Assembly: GCA_027669525.1 (NCBI GenBank)
Contig: JAQEDJ010000024.1
Span: forward strand, 1 to 35,723
DNA length: 35,723 nucleotides
Origin: Coriobacteriaceae bacterium AM48-5
GTDB lineage: Bacteria > Actinomycetota > Coriobacteriia > Coriobacteriales > Coriobacteriaceae
Direction: 5' to 3'
Shown: positions 26,978-35,676 of the stretch, one piece after another
Layout of the letters: each line of letters opens with the position of its first letter
How positions within the stretch are numbered: the stretch's first letter is position 1
Notes under the pieces: model-generated
Told to the model about the DNA's origin: nothing
Seen by the model: only the letters and a program-made list of their open reading frames with translations
Database searches by the model: none
Made by a program: the position numbers and the translations under genes

Positions 26978-28192
26978 CTAACACCTCTGGCGCCTCCCTT
27001 GCGCGACAAAGAACAGCGTTCCCACCAGCGCAATAATGGTCGATGCCCCAAACAGCACCGCCTGGACGCCCAAAGCCTCCGCTAAAAACGGAGCCGCCAG
27101 CAGCGGCAGCACGCCGGCGCTCATCAGGCCAAAACGCACAAAGCCGGTAATGCGCCCCAGGTATTTGATGTCGGCGCGCTCCTGAATCAAGATCATCTGC
27201 AGCGGCTCCAGGAACCCCCAGGCCAGACCATTAATCGCCTGACCGATAATCGCGACCCCCAGCATATCGGTGCCCACGTACACCATGGACCCAATGCCCA
27301 CGGCCATGAGCGCGCCGAGCAGCAATCGCAGGTTGACATGGCGAGCAGAAAGCTTGGTCAGGATGAACGCGCCCACCGAGGAAGTGAGGCCCACGACCGA
27401 GGACAGCCAGCCCAGCCAGACGATATCCACGTTGAGCACATCACGGTAGAACAACGACTCAAGCGAATCAAACGCGCCAAACGCAAAGAATCCCAAAAAG
27501 CCCGAGATAAAGATGAGGCGCAGGTCGTGGTCGCGAAACGTAAGTCGCGCACCCTCGGCCATGCCGCCCAGAATACCGCCCTTCGGCTTTTCCCCTTTTG
27601 CGGGAACAACGCACTCGTGACAGCCCAAGGAGAGCACGGCCGCCACACCCATCATGCCCGCCATGAGCAGGTAGACCGATTGCGTGGCAAAACAGCTCAC
27701 GATGGCACCGCCGAGCAGCGGGCCAGCGGTATAGGCGATATTGCTGTAGAACACCATGAGACCGTTCACGCGGGTACGGCCCTCGGTGGTCGACTCCAGG
27801 TATCCCGGAAACGCATGCGTGCAGGTGTTGATAAAGCCGCCCGCAAGCCCCAAGACGCACGCGGCAAACACAAGCCCGGGGACAGACAGCGGCGCCAACC
27901 CCACGCCAAGCGATAGCACAGCCGTAATCACGCACGTCACAAATGACGTCCGGCGCGGTCCAAAGCGATCGATGACCGAACCCGACACCATATTGCCCGC
28001 CGACGTCATAAGATTGCGCACGAGCGTAATGGCGGCAACCAAAAAGGCCGTGCCGGCCAGATCATACGTGGCCGCACCGATAAGCCCCAAAAAGTAGACC
28101 GCGTTGTTGGCGCACCACTGCAGGGACTCAATAAGAATCAGCCTGACCTCCGCCGGCGTCAGGCGCATTGCTTCGCGATCCTTCGCGAACAT
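26978..28192 (-). CDS. MFS transporter
   Basis: A 404-aa major facilitator protein with about 12 hydrophobic helices. The loop 2-3 motif appears as SGSVIDRFGPRRTSFV (residues about 70-85). A central hydrophilic stretch around VVPAKGEKPKGGILGG separates the two six-helix halves. ATG 28192 has AAGGAG upstream. It lies between the two PTS modules on the same strand, after the EIID terminator and just before the module 1 promoter. It may export a released amino acid or amine or be unrelated; the sequence gives no substrate. Confidence 0.85.
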   Translation of the reverse strand: MFAKDREAMRLTPAEVRLILIESLQWCANNAVYFLGLIGAATYDLAGTAFLVAAITLVRNLMTSAGNMVSGSVIDRFGPRRTSFVTCVITAVLSLGVGLAPLSVPGLVFAACVLGLAGGFINTCTHAFPGYLESTTEGRTRVNGLMVFYSNIAYTAGPLLGGAIVSCFATQSVYLLMAGMMGVAAVLSLGCHECVVPAKGEKPKGGILGGMAEGARLTFRDHDLRLIFISGFLGFFAFGAFDSLESLFYRDVLNVDIVWLGWLSSVVGLTSSVGAFILTKLSARHVNLRLLLGALMAVGIGSMVYVGTDMLGVAIIGQAINGLAWGFLEPLQMILIQERADIKYLGRITGFVRFGLMSAGVLPLLAAPFLAEALGVQAVLFGASTIIALVGTLFFVAQGRRQRC

Positions 28193-28209
28193 ACGAACTC
28201 CTTCTATAC

Positions 28210-28249
28210 AAAAAGGGGATGGAGGGCATAGGCCTGCTCCATCCCTTTT
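28210..28249 (-). terminator. Terminator after PTS module 2
   Basis: On the minus strand AAAAGGGATGGAG pairs with CTCCATCCCCTTTTT with one bulged base; the T-run is part of the stem. It lies between the EIID stop and the MFS start. Confidence 0.8.
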
Positions 28250-28283
28250 CCAGGTTGCAACGAAAATCTATGCAGCCGGGCCC

Positions 28284-29107
28284 TTACGCCAGCACGCCGA
28301 AGAACGCGCCGACGATGCCCACGGCCATGGTGGCCACGATCAGCACCATGGGGTTGATCTTCTTGGACAGCAGCCAGTAGTACAGCCAGAAGGCGAGCAT
28401 GCCGAGCATGCCGGGCATGATGCCGTCCAGGATGTCCTGGAGGGTCTGGGCGTCCTCGCCCGAGCCGATGGCCACCGGGATGCTGGCCCAGAACATGTCC
28501 TTGCACATGGCGCCCACGACCATGACGCCCACGATGCCCACGCAGGTCATGATCTTCTGCATGAGGCCGGTCCTCTGGGCCTCGTCCAGGAAGCCCACGC
28601 CCAGCTCGTAGCCCTTGACGGCGCCCCAGACGCGCAGCGCGAAGCCGGGGACGTTGTAGATGAGCAGGAAGGCGATGGGGCCGAAGGGGTTGCCGGCCTG
28701 GCACAGGCTGATGCCCACCGCGGCGGCGACCACGCGCAGCGTCGACAGGAAGATGGAGTCGCCGATGCCGGACAGCGGGCCCATGAGGGCGGCCTTGACG
28801 TCGTTGACGCTCTCGGGCTCGATCTCGCCGCGGGCGACCTTCTCCTCCATGGCCATCGCGATGCCGCCGACGAACGGGGCGAACTGGACGGTGATGTTGA
28901 AGAACGCGCAGTGGCGGTGCAGGGCCTCGGCGTAGTCGTCGGGGCGGCCGGCGTAGATCTTCTTGAGCATGTTGGCGACCATCAGGCAGAAGGCGATGTT
29001 CATCTGCTTGTAGTAGGTCCAGGAGAACTCCATGCCCAGGCGCCGGTGTTGAGGGCGCTCTTGACGAGGTCGGAGCGCGTGATCTTGTTCTCGGGACTAG
29101 AAGTCAT
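28284..29107 (-). CDS. PTS mannose-family EIID, module 2, one frameshift
   Basis: IID membrane subunit, 274 aa corrected. The first 24 residues (TSSPENKITRSDLVKSALNT) lie in another frame. They join MEFSWTYYKQMNIAFCLMVA near 29040, where GCCTGGGC should read GCCCTGGGC. The signature ALMGPLSGIGDSIFLSTLR and the end LLSKKINPMVLIVATMAVG match module 1. Codons are almost all G- or C-ending, more extreme than in the 5' part of the neighbouring IIC gene. The start at 29107 overlaps the IIC stop by 11 bp. Confidence 0.9.
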
Positions 29108-29869
29108 CGTCCTCATCCCCTTCCGCGGAGAGCTGGGGCTGGGCTCCGCCCAGGCCGAGCAGGTCGAACTTGTCGATGCCGATGATGATGGCGATCAGGC
29201 GACGCCCAGGACGGGCACGTTGGCGTAGGAGCACAGCAGGAAGCCCAGGAAGTAGAAGGGCACGAGCTGCTTGGTGAGCACCAGGCGGCCGAGCATGGCG
29301 AAGCCCATGGCCGGCAGGATGTTGGCGGCAACGCCGAAGCCAGCAAGGACAAAGGGCGGGATGAAGTCGAGCATGCTCTGGATGGCGTCAGCACCCAGAT
29401 AGAACGACAGCGAGCACAGCAGGAACGCCATGATGACACCGGTGGAACCGATCAGGAAGTGCATCGCATAGACACCCTTAAGGTTGCCCTGGCCGGAGAA
29501 GACATCAGCGCGGTCAACCAGAATCGGCAGGGCGGCGTTGAGGATGTTCTTGATGGCAAGGCACAGCGTGGCGATGGGCATGGCAAGCGCGATGGCTGCC
29601 TCGGTGCTCTGGCCCAGCTGGATAGCGAAGGCACAGGCAAGCACGCCGCCGATCGTCTCATCAGGCGGCACATAGGCGCCGATGGAAATCGAGCCCATGA
29701 ACAGCAGCTCCAGGCTCGCACCGATCGCGAGGCCGGACTGCAGGTCCCCCAGCACCAGGCCCACGAGCGGGCACAGGACGATGGGGCGGAACGCATAGAG
29801 CGTACCGAGCTGGCAGTCGAACTTACCAAATGCGGCGATAAGTCCGATGAGGATTGCTTGGGTAAGCAT
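29097..29869 (-). CDS. PTS mannose-family EIIC, module 2, one frameshift
   Basis: IIC channel subunit, 257 aa corrected. It starts MLTQAILIGLIAAFGKFDCQ and contains RPIVLCPLVGLVLGDLQSG, then SISIGAYVPPDETIGGVLA. The frame stops early at LGVA near 29197; adding one C (GCCTGATC to GCCCTGATC) continues LIAIIIGIDKFDLLGLGGAQ to an acidic end and TAG 29097-29099. Codon use becomes sharply more G/C-ending in the last 200 bases or so, like the following IID gene. It starts 58 bp after the IIB stop. Confidence 0.9.
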
Positions 29870-29927
29870 ACATCCCCCTTTCCATATAGGACACTACGAA
29901 GAGCTCAGACTCTTCAAATTCAAACGC

Positions 29928-30410
29928 CTAGAGCACGCTGGTGCAGTCAACCTTGGGGTCATCGGCCAGGGGTCGAATCTCGACCTCAACGCCACGATCC
30001 AGCATCTCGCGCACATCGGCTTCCTCGGCCGCGGTCAGGAAGATCTGACGAGAGACCTGACGGGCATCGGGACGCTTCTCGTCCTTGGGCTTGGTGTTGC
30101 CCAGGTTGACCGACTTGATCTGCGGGCAGCCCTCAACAAGCTGCTTTGCCTCAGCAATAGTGGCGACACAGATAATCATCTTGTACTTGTCGGTCACGCC
30201 CGAGTTGATAGCTTCGATGGCATGCTCCATATCTTTGATGACGAGCTTGCAGCCGGCAGGCTTGCCCATCTTGAGCGTCGTCTTCCACACCGGGTCGTTG
30301 GCGACCTTATCGCCCACGCAGAAAATGCAGTTGGAGCCGAGGCCCTGAACCCAGGAAACTGCGACCTGGCCATGAAGCAGGCGATGGTCAACGCGAAGTA
30401 GCTGAATCAT
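29928..30410 (-). CDS. PTS mannose-family EIIB, module 2
   Basis: Cytoplasmic IIB, 160 aa. The phospho-His motif RVDHRLLHGQVAVSW is present. SVNLGNTKPKDEKRPDARQV carries a small insert compared with module 1. The proteins of the two modules are clearly related but well diverged, unlike the deglycases. ATG 30410 (MIQLLRVD) matches the family start. Confidence 0.94.
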   Translation of the reverse strand: MIQLLRVDHRLLHGQVAVSWVQGLGSNCIFCVGDKVANDPVWKTTLKMGKPAGCKLVIKDMEHAIEAINSGVTDKYKMIICVATIAEAKQLVEGCPQIKSVNLGNTKPKDEKRPDARQVSRQIFLTAAEEADVREMLDRGVEVEIRPLADDPKVDCTSVL

Positions 30411-30467
30411 AATGTGACCCCCCAAAGGTCTTGCGCCGTCTTACGGCATGTCAATAGGTGCTGCGGA

Positions 30468-30887
30468 TTAGAACTCTTCTTCCTCGTCGTCATCGACCAG
30501 CAGGTCGTTGACAAACTTCACGCGCGTATCGTCCGCAGCGACGATGGCGCGAATCGTCTCCTCAACCGGCGCCGACTCGTCAGAGAACAGCAGCTGGATG
30601 AGCAGAGGAAGGTTCATGTTGGTAACGAGGTACGTGCGGGGACGCGTCTGGACGATCTTGGTGAACTCGTTATTGACGCTGCCACCAAAGAGATCGGTGC
30701 AGACAACGACATCATCGTCGGCGGACATGCCCGCCAGCAGTTTTTGGGCCTCCTCGGCCACGTCCATGCGGTCATCGACGAACATCGAAAGATCGTGGAC
30801 GTTGTCGCGCGCGCCCGAGAGCAGCTCGACGCTCTCCTTGATGCCGGTAGCGAAGTGCGCATGGCTGGCGATGATGTACTGTCTCAT
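30468..30887 (-). CDS. PTS mannose-family EIIA, module 2
   Basis: Cytoplasmic IIA, 139 aa, predicted phospho-His9 in MRQYIIASHAHFATGIKES. The block VVVCTDLFGGSVNNEFTKIVQTRP is shared with module 1, while the middle (RMDVAEEAQKLLAGMSADDD) differs. The acidic tail DDDEEEEF is unusual but short. It follows deglycase 2 by 46 bp without a terminator, unlike module 1. Confidence 0.94.
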   Translation of the reverse strand: MRQYIIASHAHFATGIKESVELLSGARDNVHDLSMFVDDRMDVAEEAQKLLAGMSADDDVVVCTDLFGGSVNNEFTKIVQTRPRTYLVTNMNLPLLIQLLFSDESAPVEETIRAIVAADDTRVKFVNDLLVDDDEEEEF

Positions 30888-30933
30888 TCTGTGTTCCTCT
30901 CAATAGCCCGGCACGTTCCCGCACCCGTTTTCT

Positions 30934-31994
30934 TTAGTAGTCGAACTGGTGATAGTAGCGACGATACTTGAGGTTGTGCTTGGTGACCGTCTCGTAGTAG
31001 CGAGCCAGGCGGTCGGTCACGAGCACCGTCAGAATCCACGGGGAGACGATGACGCGGAACTCGTCGTCAAGGCCGGGAATCGCGAACTCGGCGGTGTCGA
31101 TGATGTTGATGTCGGTGTCGCCGGTCACGCCGCGGGTCAGGAACGCGCGGACGCGCTCGTCGAGCTTGCGGTTCTCGTCCTCGCCCATGAACAGGAAGAC
31201 GGGGACGCCGGGCTCCACGAGCTCGAGGGTGCCGTGGAAGAAGTCGGCCGAGGTGATGTAGCGGGTGCGCTTCCACTGCATCTCCTCCAGGATGCACATC
31301 GAGAACAGGATCGTCTCGCCCCACAGGGCGCCGGAGCCGATGAACATGGTGTAGGGGGCCAGGGCGTACTTCTTGGCGAGCTCCTCGGCGCGCGGCTCGA
31401 AGCGCTTGCGGATATCGAGCATGTCCTTCCAGATGTCCTTGGTCTGCTCGATGAACAGGTCGAACTTGGGGAAGCAGCCGCGGCGGTTGAGCAGGCGCAG
31501 GCCGAAGCAGTCGGCGAGGTAGTAGCCCTTCTCGCAGCCGCCCGAGCCATGGTCAGAAGCCATGCGACGCAGTTCTCGGCACCCACAGCCTGGCCGATGG
31601 GGCCCTCGGGCTTGGTCATGGCGTAGACGCGTACGCCCATCTCCTTCATCTTCTTGACGGCCTCGAGGACCTCGGGGGTGGTGCCGGACTCGGAGGCGGT
31701 GAGCACGACGGACTTCTCGGTCATGCGCTTGTGGCCCATGACGTTCCACTCGGCGGCGTGGATCAGGTAGACCTCGAGGTCGCGGTCGCCGAACTTGTTC
31801 ATGAGGTACTCGAGCTGCATGAGCTCGTCCCAGGTGCCGCCGACGCCCATCAGGAACACGGCGTCGTAGCCCTCGTCGGCGACCTTGTCGGCAAGGGCGG
31901 TCATCTTCTTGCCGGTCTCGTAGAGCGCCTTGCCGTCCTCGAGGTAGCCCTCCTGGTCGAAATGCATGATCTCGATCTTCTCGGTTTCCTTCAT
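30934..31994 (-). CDS. FrlB/FraB-like SIS-domain deglycase, module 2, one frameshift
   Basis: Corrected length 353 aa, exactly that of the module 1 protein, with nearly identical sequence. It differs at scattered sites such as DQEGYLEDGKALYETG for SQEGYVEDGKNVYEAG. Glu-His catalytic candidates and the HGTLELVEPG motif are kept. The frame breaks near 31566 (AACTGCGTCGCATGG lacks one base before RMASDHG). Long DNA blocks, for example 31670-31910, match 26490-26730 almost without change. ATG 31994 has AGGAG upstream. Substrate class as for module 1; two copies may serve two PTS inputs or raise dosage. Confidence 0.82.
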
Positions 31995-32055
31995 TTGCTT
32001 CTCCTTTCTGGGGTTGTCTCTACATCCCCCCATGCCAACGGGCATCAAAGCCCGC

Positions 32056-33169
32056 TTACATTCCGTAACACTCGGCCGCTTTGGCCTTAAGCGCATTGAC
32101 TGACTCTTCGTAGCCCTCCGCCTTAACCTCCATCTGTTTGGAGACGGCATCGAGATACGGGTGTACGTCCCATGACTTCAGACGCTCGGCGATTATGGCC
32201 GCAATCGTCTGGAAGAACACAAGATTGGGAATTGCGCTGAGCAGCGGAGCCACCTGAGGCACCGCAACCTCGTGAGCCCTACCCCTGGGATGGGCTGTGA
32301 GCAGCACCGTTTTTGTCGTAACGTTCGATAGCGCATCGGCGATATTCGCAAGACGCTCCGACCCTGCGGGTCGTCGACGATAAACACCAGGTAGCCTGGG
32401 GTTATCTGCATCTCGGGACCGTGGACGAACTCCTCGCCCTCGTGATGCATGGCAGGAATCTTGATGGTCTCGCTCAGCTTGAGGGCTGCCTCTTCGGCAA
32501 CGCCATAGTTGGGGCCGTTGCCGACGACCATGGCGGGCATGTGCTCAGAAAGCTCGAGCATGTGATCTTGGACATATGCCTCGGCGATCTTGCACATCAC
32601 GGCATTGGCCTGGATAGCCTCGCGCAGGTCGTCAAGACGCTGGGCAACGCCCTTGGCGTCAATCGTTCCGCGCGCCTGGCCGCCGTAAATACCAAAGAGC
32701 ACCAGGTACTCAACGAGAACCTCGACGCCCAGAGTCACAAAGTCCACCGACTCGACACCCACACCGTAGTCAAGAACGATGTCAGCGTGTTCCTTGATGG
32801 GTGCCTCGACGTTTGCCGTGAGCGCAACTGCAGCCATATCGTGCGCGCGCATGTAATCAAGAGCCGCGATCGTATTGGTCGAATAGCCGCTCTGCGAAAC
32901 GGCAATGTTGAGCGCATGCTGCGGATAGGTGTGTTCAAAATCGACGAAGGCCTCGGGCGTCACAACGGACACCTGCATTTGCAGGGTATCTTGCAGGTAA
33001 TCGCGGGCGCAATCGGCGGCATGGCGCGACGAACCCGAAGCAACGATGCGCAGCGCGTCAAAAGAACCGGACTGGAAAATATCAACGAGCTGCGCTACCA
33101 GCTCAGACGAACGCTCGAGGTTCTCTCCCATACGCACATGGCAAGCTGAACGTAATCGAGCATCTTCAT
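32056..33169 (-). CDS. GlmS-like double-SIS protein, candidate second deglycase, two frameshifts
   Basis: Corrected length 371 aa. It contains two SIS domains like the isomerase half of GlmS and like AgaS/GfrE-type enzymes: LRIVASGSSRHAADCARDYL, VSQSGYSTNTIAALDYM, VVGNGPNYGVAEEAALKLSE and the ring-opening motif EGEEFVHGPEM. No glutaminase domain is present. The frame changes near 33140 (CTTGCCATGTG for CTTGCCCATGTG) and near 32363 (before ERLANIADALS). Start ATG 33169 (MKMLDYVQLA) has GAGGTGA upstream. It is the first gene of the module 2 transcript. In Salmonella the gfr operon pairs a mannose-type PTS with two SIS deglycases (from memory), so glucoselysine-type substrates are a possibility. 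Confidence 0.78.
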
Positions 33170-33200
33170 CGTCTCACCTCGTAACAAATCATTAGTATTT

Positions 33201-33278
33201 GATACCAATCACAGTTACAGGTTACGGCTTTTTGATACCTCTTTGTCGATTAATTTGTCCCCATCGGCGAACGGTCGA
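33201..33278 (-). promoter_or_regulatory. Promoter and operator region of module 2
   Basis: The boxes match those at 26858-26935: GATACCAAT at 33201, GATACC at 33234, and CGGCGAACGGTCGA at 33265. The first and third boxes are 64 bp apart in both places. The -10-like hexamer (minus strand TGTGAT) is poorer than TATAAT in module 1. It lies 32 bp or more before the ATG at 33169. Confidence 0.65.
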
Positions 33279-33363
33279 TTTTGAGCCATGTAAGGTCGTA
33301 TATGCAGTCTGCTCAACAAATCAAAATTCCGTCAGCTTTTCAGCCCGTTATGCAAAAAACCAG

Positions 33364-34077
33364 CTAGTACGTATAGGTATATCCACCCGCATCACCGCGG
33401 TTAAACGACTTGACGTACTCGATCGCCTGGCCGCTCGCATCGAAGCTCACGCACTCAAGCGTCAAGGCAAGATCGCCCTGCTCCAGTCCAAGCAGGCCGG
33501 CATCTCGCGCGCCCAGTGCTTCGATATCGAGCTTTTCCTGTGCCATGACCGGCTTTCGGCCCAACATCTCATAGGTCTCGTACAAACTGAAGACCGACAC
33601 GTCAATATCTTCGATTGTGGGAAACAGCAGGCACGGGATGAACGCCATCTCAATCGACACGGGATCGCCGTTGACGCAGTTCAAACGCCGAATCGAATAC
33701 AGTAAATCGTCCTCGGCAATGCCAAACAGGTTGGCATAATATGGGCCCGCATAGCGCTTGGAACGCGCGAGGATGCGGACGGACGGCTCGCCGCCCGAAG
33801 CACGAACCGATTCGCGAAAGCCTCCCGTTCGCTCGTAGGCAACGGGCACTTTCTGTGCCACAAACGCGCCCTTTCCGCGGACGCGTCGAATCTGCCCACG
33901 CCGAACCAGCTCATCGACAGCGCTTCGGATGGTCAAGCGCGTCGTACCAAATTCCTCGGCGAGGTCCTTTTCGGACGGAATCATGGAACCCGTAGGATAT
34001 ATATCGCGCTCGATACGCTCCTCGATGCGGCGTCGAATGCGCATATAAACCGGGGTGGCATCTACTGTTTCAGCCAT
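33364..34077 (-). CDS. GntR-family regulator (HutC/UTRA type), proximal
   Basis: A 237-aa regulator. The winged helix-turn-helix is at residues about 10-75 (IPSEKDLAEEFGTTRLTIRSAVDELVRRGQI, then RGKGAFVA). The UTRA ligand domain runs from about 95 to the end and shows LYSIRRLNCVNGDPVSIEMAFIP. UTRA domains bind sugar phosphates or similar small molecules. The start overlaps the other GntR gene by 16 bp, so the two are coexpressed. It lies just upstream of the module 2 promoter, so control of both modules is likely; FrlR of E. coli is also a GntR protein. Confidence 0.9.
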   Translation of the reverse strand: MAETVDATPVYMRIRRRIEERIERDIYPTGSMIPSEKDLAEEFGTTRLTIRSAVDELVRRGQIRRVRGKGAFVAQKVPVAYERTGGFRESVRASGGEPSVRILARSKRYAGPYYANLFGIAEDDLLYSIRRLNCVNGDPVSIEMAFIPCLLFPTIEDIDVSVFSLYETYEMLGRKPVMAQEKLDIEALGARDAGLLGLEQGDLALTLECVSFDASGQAIEYVKSFNRGDAGGYTYTY

Positions 34078-34829
34078 TGTTCACCTGCCACGCTCCTCAT
34101 GCCGTTCTTTTCGCCGTTATCGGCAAAGCGGAACTTTGTGGGCAAAATCACCGATTTGCAATGCTCCACAAAACGCATGTCCTTATCAAATTCTATCGTG
34201 CTCTCATAGAACACCGGCGTTCCCTCTTCTTGCTGGAGCAACTCGGCCTCTTCGGCGTTCAAACGCGAGATGGAGATATGCTCACGTCCATGCTCAACGC
34301 GCACGCCACCTTCTTTGAGCAAGACATCGTAAAGGCTCTCACACTCAAAATCGTGATCGGGAAGCGAGGGGCACAGGGACAGGTTAACGTGAGCCGTCTC
34401 GATTGACGCCGGCTCGCCCTCAATAAGTCGAACACGCTGCATGCGGAGCAAAGGAGCGCCTACAGCAACCCCAAGCTTGTCGGCAAGCGCCTCATCCGCC
34501 TCGATGGCCCCGGTGGAAACCAGACGAGAAGAGGGGTGCAGGCCGGCAGTCCGCACAGCATCGGAGAAGTTATACGTTTCCTGAAAGATATTGAGCGGTT
34601 TGGGAGGACACACATACGTACCCGATCCGCGACGGCTCTCGAGCGTTCCACACGAGATGAGCCGCGTGATACCGGCGCGCAACGCCGTACGCGAAACGCC
34701 AATCTCTTCGCACAGCACGCGCTCGGCCGGCAGGCGATCGCCGCCGGAAAGCTGATGGTGCTGGATATACCAAAGAATCCCCTCAACAGCACGATCTTTG
34801 GGGGGAATTGCATAAGATTCGCCTGCCAT
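34062..34829 (-). CDS. GntR-family regulator (HutC/UTRA type), distal
   Basis: A 255-aa paralogue. The DNA-binding part (LPAERVLCEEIGVSRTALRAGITRLISCGTLESR, then RGSGTYV) is at about 25-75; the UTRA domain has LLRMQRVRLIEGEPASIETAHVNL. ATG 34829 (MAGESYAI) is chosen because GAGGAG sits 8 bp upstream; an in-frame start 36 bp earlier would span the SD. Two tandem GntR genes beside two PTS modules suggest one regulator per ligand or a heterodimer. Confidence 0.9.
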   Translation of the reverse strand: MAGESYAIPPKDRAVEGILWYIQHHQLSGGDRLPAERVLCEEIGVSRTALRAGITRLISCGTLESRRGSGTYVCPPKPLNIFQETYNFSDAVRTAGLHPSSRLVSTGAIEADEALADKLGVAVGAPLLRMQRVRLIEGEPASIETAHVNLSLCPSLPDHDFECESLYDVLLKEGGVRVEHGREHISISRLNAEEAELLQQEEGTPVFYESTIEFDKDMRFVEHCKSVILPTKFRFADNGEKNGMRSVAGEQWLKQ

Positions 34830-34867
34830 TGCACAGACTCCTCGTTCAGAAACGTATGTCGCCAAAA

Positions 34868-35356
34868 TTAGGCCAGACCACCCATGGCATCAAATTCGGC
34901 CTTGATCTTCTCGGCGACATTCCGATACGACTTATACAGGCTTGAATCGCGTTTGACTTCATCGGTCATAACGGGAATCTCTAGTTTGGAAACCTCGTCT
35001 TTTCCCGTCTGAACCGCCACAACAACGCCCATACCAAGACACATATTACGCTTGGCTGCGTTCATTTTTGCCGCCTTAGCGGGATTTGCCAGAATACGCT
35101 GGGCAAATTCCTGTTTAGAGACCGTTTCATCGGCCTCCGAATCGCCCGCCTCGGCCACTTCGCACTGCAACACGTCCGCATAGTCAAAAATCTTCGGCTC
35201 GCCGCCGCGCTGATGCACGGCCCACTTGCGACGCGTGGCGTCCTGGTAGATAGCCGGCAAAAACGTAAACCGCGGCGGGTCCAAAATCGTATCCGTGATG
35301 GTAAACACATCGGGATCAAAGGCGTCCTGCGGGTTTTTCTTCTTGAACAGCCCCAT
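34868..35356 (-). CDS. Conserved-looking protein of unknown function
   Basis: A 162-aa soluble protein, not recognised. It starts MGLFKKKNPQDAFDPDVFTI; a beta-rich first half includes FTFLPAIYQDATRRKWAV and KIFDYADVLQCEVAE, followed by a helical stretch (QEFAQRILANPAKAAKMNAA), a short hydrophobic strand (CLGMGVVVAVQTG) and a C-terminal helix. The first half reads like a PH- or SHOCT-associated domain that gauges cell-envelope or stress state, but this is only an impression. ATG 35356 has AGGAGAGG upstream. It lies 38 bp before the distal GntR gene on the same strand and may be cotranscribed. Confidence 0.7.
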   Translation of the reverse strand: MGLFKKKNPQDAFDPDVFTITDTILDPPRFTFLPAIYQDATRRKWAVHQRGGEPKIFDYADVLQCEVAEAGDSEADETVSKQEFAQRILANPAKAAKMNAAKRNMCLGMGVVVAVQTGKDEVSKLEIPVMTDEVKRDSSLYKSYRNVAEKIKAEFDAMGGLA

Positions 35357-35475
35357 ATCAGCCTCTCCTACTAACATTTAACAACTCAAGCTGAATATAG
35401 CACCAATTTCAAGCCGCCACCTCACCCTATCGGTACGCGGCGTCTATGGCTCGCCCAGCGGGGTAATACGGGCGA

Positions 35476-35547
35476 GGGCCGGGGTGCCTGCTTTGTTTGA
35501 GAGGTGGGCTTCGCGAACTTCTCAAAACAAAGCAGGCACCCCGGCCC
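35476..35547. repeat. Large hairpin A with 23-bp perfect outer stem
   Basis: Arms 35476-35498 and 35525-35547 are perfect reverse complements (GCCGGGGTGCCTGCTTTG core). Inside, GAGA and TCTC pair, and the centre reads GTGGGCTTCGCGAACTT. The same centre appears inverted in hairpin B. The rest of 35357-35723 shows no gene; 35548-35676 holds nothing I recognise. Confidence 0.88.
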
Positions 35548-35676
35548 CGGCGATGTAATCTTGGCTGACCATAGTTAGATGCACGGTTTCCAAGGCAGCA
35601 ACAGCCAAGTCCCCATTACATTAAAAAATATCAGCGCCGCAGATCGAAACGGTCGAGAGGGCCGCCTCCGGGCGGG

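Noticed and set aside
28104..29228. 374-codon plus-strand open frame
   Set aside because: Antisense to EIID 2, low complexity (His, Asp, Gly), no family pattern and no SD.
32005..32055. Terminator between SIS 3 and deglycase 2
   Set aside because: Only a 5-bp CGGGC/GCCCG stem without a T-run; too weak to call.
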